Positions 1 through 8,191 of a stretch of 44,441 nt of DNA are shown here, piece by piece (the first letter of the stretch is position 1; each line of letters begins with the position of its first letter). Location of the stretch: the NCBI RefSeq assembly GCF_000981895.1, contig NZ_LATD01000009.1, positions 1 through 44,441 on the forward strand, read 5' to 3'. The stretch comes from Streptomyces odonnellii (lineage in GTDB: Bacteria > Actinomycetota > Actinomycetes > Streptomycetales > Streptomycetaceae). The position numbers and the translations under genes were made by a program. The notes below the pieces were generated by a model that had not been told where the DNA came from, did not search any database, and saw only the letters and a program-made list of their open reading frames with translations.

Positions 1-518
1 TGTCGATACCGACGGTCGGGACCCGGGGCGCGGTGAGCAGCGAGCGGTCGGGACACCGGCCAGACCTCCCCACGTATCCGCCGCCGGACGAAGGTCCTCC
101 ACATCCGGCTTCACATACCAACGCTTCGTGGTCTTGACGTTGGTGTGCCCCCCACCGGGCAAGGAGGTGATCCGGCACCCCGTTGTTCGCGAGGTACGTG
201 AAGCAACTCGCGCGGGCATCGTACAAGCGGACCCGCCGCAGCAAGTTCTCGGCCATGATCTTGTACGCCCGCACACGCAGATGCCGCCCGTTGAGCGCTC
301 TGCCGAGTTCGTCAACAAACACGTACCCGCTGTCCGCATACGCCTCCCCCGCCGCCAGCTTCTCGGCCACCTGCCTACCCCTGAAGCGCTCCAGAGCCTC
401 CCTGACCAGGTCCGGGCAGCACAGCTGCGGAGCGAGACCGTGGGTGGTATTCGACGCTGGTATAGCCGACCTCACGGCGGTTCGGCCAGCGCTCAGCGGT
501 GATCCTCCACTGCGGCAG
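1..518 (-). pseudogene. Tyrosine recombinase (phage/plasmid integrase) C-terminal remnant, frameshifted
   Basis: Read on the minus strand, this is the catalytic C-terminal part of an actinobacterial tyrosine site-specific recombinase. One frame encodes LPQWRITAERW...GYTSVEYHP from about 518 to 415. A second frame continues with the sequence before and through YDARASCFTYLANNGVPDHL to about 155. A third frame supplies NVKTTKRWYVKPDVEDL, which holds the tyrosine nucleophile, toward the window edge. So there are at least two frameshifts, near 410-418 and 148-156. The N-terminal DNA-binding region is missing. The box that usually reads YDARHS has alanine in place of histidine, which may be decay or a subgroup trait. 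It is probably a relic of an integrative element and cannot make a full recombinase. The remnant continues to position 1, so its true 3' end may lie outside the window. Confidence 0.72.
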
Positions 519-1414
519 TCGGCTCCGCGGGCCTGGGGCCCAATAACGGGCGGCCAGTTGAGGTCGTCTCCCCTGACTCCGGCGCCGAAGGTCTCGTAGC
601 GGGCACGGAGACCATGGACGACTCCGTGCCTTTCAAGGAAGCGCCGCACAGCCTCCACGGGGATCGTGTCCCCGCACAGTTCCTCGGGGCCCAGGAGGAG
701 CTGCCCTTCCGTCTCGGTAAGCACAGACGACAACTCCCGGACCCGTTCCAGGAACCGGGTCAGTGTGTCGTCGACGGTGGAGTGCTCGCCGGGCCAGCCC
801 TGCCCGAACATGGCCCGCCCCGCGTCGAACCAGCCCGCCCGGGTCGGCACGCAAAGCTTCTTCAGCGGGGATGTCCTGCGGCCACCGTTTTCCAGTGCCT
901 GGGAGACCACGCACGCGTAGCGCAGGCATGCGAGGCGTACGCCGTCGTCCTCGCCGTCCGCGCTCAGCGCGGAGGCGACGACCTCGAGCACCCGGTCAGC
1001 CCCGTAGTCGTGGACGAGGTTCGCGGTCCTGAGCCACTTGCGGCCCTGGGCTCTTCGTTCGCGGCCCTTGCCGGACCAGGCGATGCCCTCGTGCACGAAG
1101 TACAGGCGGTCGAACAGCCCGTCGGGCAGGGGTGGAAGGGAGCCGCCCTGCGGGGTTTCACGGTCGAAGAAGACACCTTCCCCGCCGGCCGGTGCCGTCG
1201 TCGACCGGGAGCTGATGATGATCCGCTTGCTTGCCAGGGCCGACCCGTCGGGGAACGCCTGGGTGAGGTCGTAGTAGAAGTCCGCCCACCATTCAGGATC
1301 GAAAGGGTCGCGTACGGCGGCCTCGGCAAGCCGTTCCCGGCAACTTGCCAAGAGACTGTCGGACCAGCGGCGCGATGCGCCTGATGGCCCATCAGGACGA
1401 GCGTCATATGGGCG
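519..1414 (-). pseudogene. Internal fragment of a sacsin/HSP90-ATPase-like large protein
   Basis: One minus-strand frame stays open from just after a TGA at 1417-1415 down to the integrase remnant. It reads like genuine protein: DPFDPEWWADFYYDLTQAF, then LFDRLYFVHEGIAW, then KWLRTANLVHDYGADRVLEV, then KKLCVPTRAGWFDAGRAMFG, then VRRFLERHGVVHGLRARY. The series 'FFVHE.I.W', 'LR..NLV..Y', 'VPTR.GW..A...F..GW' and 'FL...GV..GL' resembles large actinobacterial proteins with an N-terminal sacsin/histidine-kinase-like ATPase domain. That assignment is from memory of the family. No convincing start codon or ribosome site exists at the 5' edge, and the 3' end runs into integrase sequence. The gene is therefore truncated on both sides. 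In this frame the open reading continues into the recombinase remnant, so a chimeric polypeptide is possible on paper but unlikely to function. Confidence 0.5.
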
Positions 1415-1453
1415 TCAAGATGCCTCGCAGAGCGTCATTTCAGCGTCAAGATA
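1401..1453. repeat. Four phased GCGTCA repeats (two 22-bp imperfect direct repeats)
   Basis: The hexamer GCGTCA occurs at 1401, 1412, 1432 and 1443, so the spacings are 11, 20 and 11 bases, or about one, two and one helical turns. The repeats form two 22-bp units (1401-1422 and 1432-1453) that differ at four positions. They lie exactly at the 5' edge of the truncated minus-strand fragment and downstream of the RNA methyltransferase gene. The phasing suggests protein binding sites, such as a former operator or recombination accessory sites. No function is proven. Confidence 0.6.
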
Positions 1454-1504
1454 TCGCCCGTAACGCCCACAGTGCGCATAACACACAGCACCTGAACGTG
1501 CCGG

Positions 1505-2833
1505 TCAGGCGCCCTTCGCGACCGGCTCAAGGATCGCCACGCACTCCACGTGGTGCGTCATCGGGAAGAGGTCGAAGGCCCGCAAGGTGCGGGGGCGGTA
1601 GGCGGAGTCCCGGAAGTAGGCCAGGTCTCGGGCCAGGGCCGCCGGGTCGCAGGCCACGTGCGCGATGCGGCGGGCGCCCAGGCGGGCGAGTTGGGTGACG
1701 GTCTGTTTGCCGGCGCCCGCGCGGGGCGGGTCGAGGACGATCAGGTCCGCCTCGGTGATCCGGGTGCGTGGGAGCACCTGGTCGACCTTGCCCTGTTCGA
1801 TACGGACGCGGGGGAAGTCCTGGAGGTTGTGCCGGGCGTCCTCCACCGCGCGCTTGCCGGACTCGATGCCCAGGACCGCGCCGGTCTCCCCCACCCGTTC
1901 CGCGATCGCCCCGGCGAACAGCCCGACGCCGCAATAGAGATCGAGCGCCGTCTCGCCCTTCCTCGGCATCAGCCCCTGCATCACGGCCTCGACAAGGAGC
2001 TGCGGAGCCTGCGGGTGCACCTGCCAGAAGCCGCCCATGCCGACCCGGTACGTACGGCCGTCGGCCCGCTCGCGCACGAAGTCGCGGCCGTGCACCCGGT
2101 GCACTCCCCCGTCGCGCTCCTCGACCCGCAGTACGGACACCGGCCGGTCCAGCTCCACCAGCGGCAGCCGGCCGCCCTCGCGCGGGGTGAGGATCACCTG
2201 CCGGTCGCCGGAGCCCGACGCGGCGATCGCCTCGACCGTGGCGATCCCCGGCCATTCACGCCGCTCGACGCCCAGTTCACTGACGCCCTCGGTGGCGATC
2301 AGGCAGTGCTCGACCGGCTCCACCTCGTGCGAGCGGTGCCGCCGCAGCCCCGCGCGCCCCTGCTCGTCGACCGCGTACTGCACCCGGGAGCGCCACGCGG
2401 GCACCTCGCCCGTCGGCAGCTTGTCGCCGGGCGCGGGCACGACCGTACCGTCCCAACCCGCCTCCTCCGGGGTGAGGCCCGCGATCCTGCGGAGCTGCTC
2501 GGCGATGACCTCGCCCTTCAAACGCCGCTGCGCTCCCGGCTTGGCGTGCTGCCAGTCGCAGCCGCCGCAGCGGCCGGGACCGGCGTACGGGCACGGCGCC
2601 TCGACCCGGTCCTTCGAGGCGTCGAGGATCTCCACCGCGTCGGCGCGGAGATAGCGGGAGTCCGGGCCGCCCTCCGTCACCCGGGCGCGGACCCGCTCGC
2701 CGGGCAGGGCGTGCCGTACGAAGAGCACCCGGCCCTCTTCGGTGCGGGCCACGCAGTGGCCGCCGTGTGCGACGGGGCCTACCTCGACCTCGTACTCCTC
2801 CCCGACCAGCGAAGCCTGCGGTTCTGTTTGCAT
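1505..2833 (-). CDS. Class I SAM-dependent RNA m5U methyltransferase (TrmA/RlmD family)
   Basis: The predicted 442-aa protein has an N-terminal TRAM-type RNA-binding segment (about residues 8-60). A cysteine cluster CPYAGPGRCGGCDWQH follows, which in RlmD (RumA) holds a 4Fe-4S cluster. The C-terminal methyltransferase fold has the SAM site LDLYCGVGLFAGAIA and the catalytic region LDPPRAGAGKQ, ending with HVACDPAALARDL and MTHHVECVAIL. The family methylates uridine C5 in rRNA or tRNA, and the exact target cannot be told here. I chose the ATG at 2833 because GGAG lies about ten bases upstream. An in-frame TTG at 2857 is the alternative. The gene follows the permease gene on the same strand after 114 bases. 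The same pair occurs in mycobacteria (Rv2689c-Rv2690c), from recollection. Confidence 0.88.
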   Translation of the reverse strand: MQTEPQASLVGEEYEVEVGPVAHGGHCVARTEEGRVLFVRHALPGERVRARVTEGGPDSRYLRADAVEILDASKDRVEAPCPYAGPGRCGGCDWQHAKPGAQRRLKGEVIAEQLRRIAGLTPEEAGWDGTVVPAPGDKLPTGEVPAWRSRVQYAVDEQGRAGLRRHRSHEVEPVEHCLIATEGVSELGVERREWPGIATVEAIAASGSGDRQVILTPREGGRLPLVELDRPVSVLRVEERDGGVHRVHGRDFVRERADGRTYRVGMGGFWQVHPQAPQLLVEAVMQGLMPRKGETALDLYCGVGLFAGAIAERVGETGAVLGIESGKRAVEDARHNLQDFPRVRIEQGKVDQVLPRTRITEADLIVLDPPRAGAGKQTVTQLARLGARRIAHVACDPAALARDLAYFRDSAYRPRTLRAFDLFPMTHHVECVAILEPVAKGA

Positions 2834-2947
2834 GACGGGGTGGCTCCAAAGGATCAAGGTGTCAAGAATTTACGAGTACGCAAGTCAAGCGGTACGGCGG
2901 AACGCCAGCCCACCAGTCTACGTGCGTGTCAGCGCCGCGCCGACCGC

Positions 2948-5053
2948 TCAGCGCTTCGTCCCGCTCCCCGACGCCGAGCCACTGCCCGACGCCTTCGTAC
3001 CCGCACCGGCACCACCGCCCGCGTCCCCCGGCCGCGCGTCCACAGGTCCCCGCCGGACCGCGCCCGGCGCCACGTACACGCGCCGCTTCTTCGCCCGCTG
3101 TTTCGCCAGTTCCGAGGATTCGAGCTGGTACGGCACCGAGGTCACCATGACTCCCGGCGTGAAGAGCAGCCGCCCCTTGAGCCGCAGCGCGCTCTGGTTG
3201 TGCAGCAGGTGCTCGTACCACCGGCCGACCACGTACTCCGGGATGTAGACACTGATCGCGTCGCGCGGATTCTCGGTCCGCAGGCCGCGTACGTACTCGA
3301 TGACCGGCCGGGTGATCTCGCGATAGGGCGAATCGAGGATCTTCAGCGGCACATTGATGCCACGCCGCTCCCACTCGTCCTTGAGCGCCTTCGTCTCGGC
3401 CGGATCGACGCTGATGCTGAGGGCCTCCAGGGTGTCCGAGCGCATCAGCTTGGCGTACGCGAGCGCGCGCAGCGTGGGCTTGTGGACCTTGGAGACCAGC
3501 ACGATGGAGTGCACCCGGGACGGCCGCACGCTGTCGTCGGAGGGGCCCTCGGCGGCGGCGATCTCGTCGGAGACCCGGTCGTAGTGCTTACGGATCGCGG
3601 TCATCGTCCCGTAGAAGATCACCATGCCGAGCAGCGCGACCCAGGCGCCGTGCGTGAACTTGGTGGCGAGGACGACGATCAGCACCAGGCCCGTGAAGAA
3701 GGCGCCGAAGGTGTTGATCGCCCGGGAGCGGATCATATGGCGGCGCTTGGCCGCGTTGCGCTCGGTCTTGAGATGACGGTTCCAGTGCCGGACCATGCCG
3801 GTCTGGCTCAGGGTGAACGAGACGAAGACGCCGACGATGTAGAGCTGGATCAGCCGGGTGGAGTCCGCGCCGTACAGCCCCACCAGCAGGGCGGCGGCCC
3901 CGGCCAGCAGCACGATGCCGTTGGAGAAGGCCAGCCGGTCGCCGCGGGTGTGCAACTGCCGTGGCAGATAGCGGTCCTGGGCGAGGATCGAGCCGAGGAG
4001 CGGGAAGCCGTTGTAGGCGGTGTTCGCGGCCAGGAAGAGAACGAGCGCGGTGGCCGCGGCGAGCAGGACGAAGAAGAAGGTGCCGTTCCCGAAGACGGCG
4101 GCGGCGACCTGGGAGATCACCGGGTTCTGCACATAGTCCGAGCCGACCGGCACACCGTTGCGCAGCAGATCCGTCCCCGGGGACTCCGCCATCTTCACAT
4201 CGGTGGCCATGGCCAGGCCGATGATGCCGCAGAACATGGTGACGGCGAGGCCGCCCATCAGGGCCAGCGTGGTCGCCGCGTTCTTGCTCTTCGGCTTGCG
4301 GAAGGCGGGTACGCCATTGCTGATCGCCTCGACGCCGGTCAGCGCGGCACAGCCGGAGGAGAAGGCGCGTAGCAGCAGGAAGACCAGCGCGAAGCCCGCC
4401 AGACCCTGTTCCTCGGGCTTGATCTGGAAGCCGGCCGTCGGCGCCCTCATGGTGTCGCCGAAGGCGAGTCCGCGGACCGCGCCCCAGACGATCATGATGA
4501 ACACGGCGCCGACGAAGACATACGTCGGAATCGCGAAGAGCTTGCCGGACTCCCGGACACCGCGCAGGTTCATCAGCGTCAGCAGCACGATTATCGCGAT
4601 GGCGCAGAGGACCTTGTTCTCCACGACGAAGGGGATCGCGGAGCCGAGGTTCTCCACCCCGGAGGAGATCGACACGGCGACGGTGAGCACATAGTCGACC
4701 AGCAGGGCGCTGGCGACGGTGAGTCCGGCCTTGGGGCCGAGGTTGGTGGTGGCCACCTCGTAGTCGCCGCCGCCGCTCGGGTACGCGTGCACGTTCTGCC
4801 GGTACGAGGCCACGACCGTGAACATCAGGACCACGACGGCCACCGCGATCCACGGGCTGAAGTGGTAGGCCGACACACCCGCGATGGACAGGACGAGGAG
4901 GACCTCTCCTGGCGCGTACGCCACCGAGGACAGCGGGTCGGAGGCGAATACGGGCAGCGCGATGCGCTTGGGGAGGAGCGTTTCCCCAAGTCTGTCGCTA
5001 CGCAGCGCCCGCCCGATGAGAATCCGTTTGGGCACGTCGGTCAGTTTGGACAC
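2948..5053 (-). CDS. APC-superfamily permease, KimA (YdaO)-like, probable potassium/proton symporter
   Basis: The 701-aa membrane protein starts with a short cytosolic stretch (IGRALRSDRLGETLLPKR). The hallmark segment PVFASDPLSSVAYAPGEVLL follows, then SYRQNVHAYPSGGGDYEV and LLVDYVLTVAVSISSGVEN. These are the motifs of the KimA/YdaO branch of APC transporters. About twelve hydrophobic helices fill residues 40-480, followed by a soluble tail of about 200 residues ending in a low-complexity Gly/Ala/Ser stretch. Bacillus KimA imports potassium and is inhibited by c-di-AMP. Actinobacterial members are usually annotated only as amino-acid permeases. The potassium role is inferred from motif similarity and from the divergently transcribed RCK genes next door. 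The start is GTG at 5053 with no obvious Shine-Dalgarno sequence. Confidence 0.8.
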   Translation of the reverse strand: MSKLTDVPKRILIGRALRSDRLGETLLPKRIALPVFASDPLSSVAYAPGEVLLVLSIAGVSAYHFSPWIAVAVVVLMFTVVASYRQNVHAYPSGGGDYEVATTNLGPKAGLTVASALLVDYVLTVAVSISSGVENLGSAIPFVVENKVLCAIAIIVLLTLMNLRGVRESGKLFAIPTYVFVGAVFIMIVWGAVRGLAFGDTMRAPTAGFQIKPEEQGLAGFALVFLLLRAFSSGCAALTGVEAISNGVPAFRKPKSKNAATTLALMGGLAVTMFCGIIGLAMATDVKMAESPGTDLLRNGVPVGSDYVQNPVISQVAAAVFGNGTFFFVLLAAATALVLFLAANTAYNGFPLLGSILAQDRYLPRQLHTRGDRLAFSNGIVLLAGAAALLVGLYGADSTRLIQLYIVGVFVSFTLSQTGMVRHWNRHLKTERNAAKRRHMIRSRAINTFGAFFTGLVLIVVLATKFTHGAWVALLGMVIFYGTMTAIRKHYDRVSDEIAAAEGPSDDSVRPSRVHSIVLVSKVHKPTLRALAYAKLMRSDTLEALSISVDPAETKALKDEWERRGINVPLKILDSPYREITRPVIEYVRGLRTENPRDAISVYIPEYVVGRWYEHLLHNQSALRLKGRLLFTPGVMVTSVPYQLESSELAKQRAKKRRVYVAPGAVRRGPVDARPGDAGGGAGAGTKASGSGSASGSGTKR

Positions 5054-5394
5054 GACAGGATGCTATGCGCTCGCGCAGTGGCCCGTGAGGGCAGCACCCC
5101 CTCTTCTCCTGCCGCTCCCCTTCTTGTCCTGCGCTCTTTTCCGGAGGCTCTCCTGACCGGGTCTTCTGACGCGCTCCCGCCGCGCTCCTGTCGCGCTCCC
5201 GCCGGGCCGGGCCCGGCCTCTTGCCGAGCCGGGCCCCCACGTGGATGACTGGATTGTCACCCCTGCCGCATAAGCTCGACTCGGGGGACCGTCGTATACG
5301 GTGTCCCGCTGGATGCCCGGCAGGTCGAAAAGGAAGAGTGAACAGGGTGTTTTCGCAGGTCAGCAAGGCGACCAGGAGTGCGGGGTAAGTCCAC
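5054..5394. other. Divergent intergenic region between the permease and ceoB-like genes
   Basis: These 341 bases should hold promoters in both directions. On the plus strand a possible -10 element TATACG lies at 5295-5300, with no good -35 hexamer at standard distance. There is no intact gene and no hairpin strong enough to call. The long reading frames crossing it lack coding features. I looked for the conserved core of a ydaO-type c-di-AMP riboswitch and did not recognise one. Confidence 0.45.
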
Positions 5395-6063
5395 GTGCAC
5401 ATCGTCATCATGGGCTGCGGCCGGGTGGGAGCCGCACTCGCGCAGACCCTGGAGCAACAGGGGCACACCGTCGCCGTCATCGACCAGGACCCCACCGCGT
5501 TCCGTCGGCTCGGCTCGGGTTTCGGCGGCCGCCGCGTCAACGGGGTCGGGTTCGACCAGGACACCCTGCGCGAAGCCGGGATCGAGGAAGCCGGTGCCTT
5601 CGCCGCCGTGAGCAGCGGGGACAACTCGAACATCATCGCCGCGCGGGTCGCCCGCGAGATGTTCGGCATAGAGAATGTCGCCGCCCGGATCTATGACCCG
5701 CGGCGGGCCGAGGTCTATCAGCGCCTCGGTATCCCGACCGTGGCGACGGTCCGCTGGACCGCCGACCAGATGCTGCGCCGGCTGCTGCCGTCGGGCGCCG
5801 AGCCGCTGTGGCGGGACCCGAGCGGCGGGGTGCAACTGGCCGAGGTGCATACGGCACCGAGCTGGATCGGCCACAAGATCAGCACGCTTCAGGAGGAGAC
5901 CGGGGTGCGCGTCGCGTTCCTCACCCGGCTCGGCGAAGCGATGCTGCCGACGTCCCAGACCGTGCTTCAGGAGGGCGATCTCGTCCACGTGATGATGCGC
6001 ACGGACGATATCGAGAAGGTCGAGGCGGCATTCGCCGAGGGCCCGGACGGAGGCGGGAACTGA
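5395..6063 (+). CDS. ceoB: TrkA/RCK potassium-channel regulatory protein, CeoB-like
   Basis: The 222-aa cytosolic protein begins MHIVIMGCGRVGAALAQTL, a Rossmann fold with the dinucleotide motif GCGRVG and an acidic residue at the end of strand two (VIDQD). This is the RCK_N (TrkA_N) domain. Residues from about 140 (TAPSWIGHKISTL...) form an RCK_C domain. Such proteins bind NAD(H) or ATP and gate Trk/Ktr potassium channels, and RCK_C domains are known c-di-AMP targets in other bacteria. The gene overlaps the next RCK gene by one base (TGATG), so the two are translationally coupled. The same pair is called ceoB-ceoC in Mycobacterium. The start is GTG at 5395, with GGGG nine bases upstream. No TrkH/KtrB membrane subunit is present in the window. 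Confidence 0.88.
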   Translation: MHIVIMGCGRVGAALAQTLEQQGHTVAVIDQDPTAFRRLGSGFGGRRVNGVGFDQDTLREAGIEEAGAFAAVSSGDNSNIIAARVAREMFGIENVAARIYDPRRAEVYQRLGIPTVATVRWTADQMLRRLLPSGAEPLWRDPSGGVQLAEVHTAPSWIGHKISTLQEETGVRVAFLTRLGEAMLPTSQTVLQEGDLVHVMMRTDDIEKVEAAFAEGPDGGGN

Positions 6064-6740
6064 TGCGGGTCGCGATTGCCGGGGCAGGCGCGGTGGGCCG
6101 TTCCATCGCGGGCGAGCTGCTGGAGAACGGACACGAGGTGCTGCTGATCGACAAGGCGCCGACCGCGATCTCGGTGGAGCGGGTGCCGCTGGCCGAGTGG
6201 CTGCTTGCCGATGCCTGTGAGATCACCTCGCTCGACGAGGCGGCGCTCCAGCGCTGCAATGTGGTGATCGCCGCGACCGGGGACGACAAGGTCAATCTGG
6301 TCGTCTCGCTGCTCGCCAAGACGGAGTACGGCGTGCCGCGGGTGGTGGCCCGGGTCAACAACCCCAAGAACGAATGGCTGTTCAACGAGGCCTGGGGGGT
6401 CGATGTCGCGGTGTCCACGCCACGGCTGATGTCGGCGCTGGTGGAGGAGGCGGTGAGCGTCGGCGATCTGGTGCGTCTGCTGCGCTTCAGCCATGGCGAC
6501 GCCAACCTGGTCGAGCTGACGCTGCCACCGGAGTCGGCCGTGACGGGCACGCTGGTGGGCGATGTGATCTGGCCCGAGGACACCTCGCTGGTGACGATCA
6601 TCCGCGGTACGCGCGTACTCACGCCGAGTCCGGAGGAGACGCTGGAGGCGGGCGACGAGCTGCTGTTCGTGGCGGCGCAGGCCCGAGAGGAGCAGTTGGA
6701 GGACCTGCTGTCGGTACGCAGGGAGGACGCGGCGGGCTGA
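6063..6740 (+). CDS. ceoC: TrkA/RCK potassium-channel regulatory protein, CeoC-like
   Basis: The 225-aa protein starts MRVAIAGAGAVGRSIAGEL with GAGAVG as dinucleotide motif, then ENGHEVLLIDK. It has an RCK_N domain to about residue 135 and an RCK_C domain from about 145 (SHGDANLVELTLPPES...). It is a paralogue of the preceding gene and is probably its heteromeric partner in controlling potassium flux. The ATG at 6063 shares a base with the upstream TGA, and no separate ribosome site is needed. The 3' end carries one copy of the palindrome GTACGCGCGTAC (about 6606), which recurs four times just downstream. Translation ends 100 bases before a strong hairpin. Confidence 0.88.
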   Translation: MRVAIAGAGAVGRSIAGELLENGHEVLLIDKAPTAISVERVPLAEWLLADACEITSLDEAALQRCNVVIAATGDDKVNLVVSLLAKTEYGVPRVVARVNNPKNEWLFNEAWGVDVAVSTPRLMSALVEEAVSVGDLVRLLRFSHGDANLVELTLPPESAVTGTLVGDVIWPEDTSLVTIIRGTRVLTPSPEETLEAGDELLFVAAQAREEQLEDLLSVRREDAAG

Positions 6741-6755
6741 GCGCCGGCCGCGCCC

Positions 6756-6845
6756 GGGGTACGCGCGTACAAGACGCGGCGTACGCGCGCTTACAAAGCC
6801 GGCGTACGCGCGCGTACAAGGCCGGCGCACGCACGTACAAGAAAG
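6756..6845. repeat. Four tandem 22-23 bp repeats built on the palindrome GTACGCGCGTAC
   Basis: Four units lie head to tail at 6756-6777, 6778-6800, 6801-6823 and 6824-6845. Each holds a version of the 12-bp palindrome GTACGCGCGTAC followed by AAG or AAA. The first is perfect and the others have one or two substitutions or an inserted base. The period of about two helical turns would put all centres on one DNA face. The array lies between the ceoC stop and its terminator, an odd place for an operator. Confidence 0.85.
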
Positions 6846-6877
6846 GGCCCGGCACCTGGGAACGGTGCCGGGCCCTT
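6843..6877. terminator. Bidirectional terminator hairpin between ceoC and the DUF3159 gene
   Basis: A perfect 14-bp stem (AAGGGCCCGGCACC with its complement at 6864-6877) closes a 7-base loop. Flanking A and T residues allow function in both directions. It separates the convergent ceoC and DUF3159 genes. Just beyond it, CTTGAACGGCCGCT is repeated at 6884-6897 and 6901-6914. Confidence 0.85.
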
Positions 6878-6943
6878 GCCGCCCTTGAACGGCCGCTGCT
6901 CTTGAACGGCCGCTCGTGAATGCCGGGTTGGCCGAACGCCGGC

Positions 6944-7753
6944 TCAGCGCTCGCGGCGGTGGCTGGTCGGGCCGTCCGGGGTGGTGACGGCGGCGGCCTT
7001 ACGGGCCCGCTCCGCCTCCTCCTCCGCCTCCATCTCGGCGAAGACATCGATCGGCGGCGGCGCCTTCGCCAGGAACACCCAGGTCAGATAGACCGCCAGC
7101 AGGAACGGCGGGATCTTCAGCGTGATCAGCACCCAGCCGAGCTGTGTCGTATCGGCCCACCAGTAGAGCGGGAACAGGATCGCGCACTTGGCGAGCAGGA
7201 TCAGCCCCCACGCCCAACTCGCCTTCGCGTATGCCGTCTTGCGGCCCGGATTGCGTGTCCGCCAGGAGAGGTTCTCCTTGAAGACCGGGCCCAGGATCAG
7301 CCCGATCAGCGGCACGCCCGCCAGCGTCGTGATGATGTACGCGAGCGACAGCCCCAGCGTGTAGAGCATGCCCGGCAGATAGAAGTCCTTGGCGTTGCCG
7401 GTCATCATCGCGAAGACCACGCCGAAGGCCACCCCGAAGACCCCGCTGAACGCGTGCTTGACGGTGTCCCGGCGGATCAGCCGGACCACGACGAGCAGCA
7501 GCGAGACCGCGAGCGCGGCGACCGCCGAGGTGTGCAGGTCCTGGTTGATGGTGAAGATCGTGACGAAGAGCAGACCCGGCAGTACGGTCTCCACCATGCC
7601 GCGCAGGCCCCCGAAGGCCTCGAACAACGCCGCCTCGGTGACGGCTTTCGCGTCACCGTCCGGGCTGTCCGGGCCGTCAGGACCCTCGGGTGAGGCACCG
7701 GAGACGGAGGCGCTGGAAACGTTCGAGGCGGCGGGCTTGTCGAATGACGTCAC
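6944..7753 (-). CDS. DUF3159 family integral membrane protein
   Basis: The 269-aa protein has a Ser/Glu/Asp-rich cytosolic N-terminus of about 45 residues. Then comes the family block FEAFGGLRGMVETVLPGLLFV and at least five or six hydrophobic helices (for example SAVAALAVSLLLVVVRLI and GLILLAKCAILFPLYWW), ending in a charged tail. This matches the actinobacterial DUF3159 family (Rv2693c in M. tuberculosis, from recollection), whose function is unknown. The start is GTG at 7753. AGGAG sits inside the end of the OB-fold gene, whose stop is only three bases upstream, so the two are cotranscribed. Confidence 0.82.
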   Translation of the reverse strand: MTSFDKPAASNVSSASVSGASPEGPDGPDSPDGDAKAVTEAALFEAFGGLRGMVETVLPGLLFVTIFTINQDLHTSAVAALAVSLLLVVVRLIRRDTVKHAFSGVFGVAFGVVFAMMTGNAKDFYLPGMLYTLGLSLAYIITTLAGVPLIGLILGPVFKENLSWRTRNPGRKTAYAKASWAWGLILLAKCAILFPLYWWADTTQLGWVLITLKIPPFLLAVYLTWVFLAKAPPPIDVFAEMEAEEEAERARKAAAVTTPDGPTSHRRER

Positions 7754-7756
7754 CGG

Positions 7757-8143
7757 CTACTCCTGTCCGAGCGGTCGGAGTTCGTATTTGGGATTGAACA
7801 GCACCCGTCGGCCGTGGCTCAGGGAGATCCGGCCGGAGGCGATCAGTCTGCGGCCCGGCTCTATGCCCACGATGGAGCGCCGGCCCAGCCACACCACGTC
7901 CAGCGGCGCGGTGCCGTCGAACAGCTCCGCCTCCAGAGCGGGCACTCCGGCCCGCGGACGCAGGGTGACCGTCCGCAACGTACCAGTCACCCGGACGATC
8001 TGGCGGTCGTTGCAGTCGGAGATCTTCGTGCACCCCGACGCCTGCGCGTCCTCCCGCAGCTCCTCGGACTCCAGATCCTCCTGGGAGCTGGACAGCCGGT
8101 CGAGCATCCGGCGGAAGCGGCCGGTCGGCTTCTCAGCACTCAT
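7757..8143 (-). CDS. OB-fold nucleic-acid-binding domain protein
   Basis: The 128-aa protein has a charged helical N-terminus (FRRMLDRLSSSQEDLESEEL) and then an OB-fold from about residue 35: IVRVTGTLRTVTLRP, LEAELFDGTAPLDVVWLGR, GRRLIASGRISLSHGRRVLF. This strand pattern resembles the RecG/RecJ-type OB domain that binds single-stranded DNA or RNA. The family is actinobacterial (Rv2694c by recollection) and of unknown role. It heads a two-gene unit with DUF3159. No Shine-Dalgarno sequence is visible before the ATG at 8143 (CGCTCTAACC precedes it), so the mRNA may be leaderless or weakly initiated. Confidence 0.8.
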   Translation of the reverse strand: MSAEKPTGRFRRMLDRLSSSQEDLESEELREDAQASGCTKISDCNDRQIVRVTGTLRTVTLRPRAGVPALEAELFDGTAPLDVVWLGRRSIVGIEPGRRLIASGRISLSHGRRVLFNPKYELRPLGQE

Positions 8144-8191
8144 GGTTAGAGCGTACCGGGGCGAGGGGCCACCGGATCCAGGGGCGCGGGA

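Noticed and set aside
128..599. Plus-strand frames at the left edge
   Set aside because: They are antisense to the integrase remnant, whose protein similarity on the minus strand is plain.
964..1407. 147-codon minus-strand frame starting MTLVLMGHQ
   Set aside because: It is a frame-shifted shadow. The sensible protein sequence at 519-1414 is in a different frame of the same strand.
1550..4372. 940-codon plus-strand open frame opposite the methyltransferase and permease genes
   Set aside because: It mirrors two well-supported minus-strand genes, is rich in Arg/Gly/Pro/His/Asp and shows no domain. It is an expected artefact of very high GC.
5054..5394. c-di-AMP riboswitch beside the KimA-like gene
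   Set aside because: The idea fits the biology, but I could not identify the conserved riboswitch core on either strand. A covariance-model search would be decisive.
5301..5696. 131-codon plus-strand frame overlapping the ceoB start
   Set aside because: It is out of frame with the RCK protein and has no domain or convincing start.
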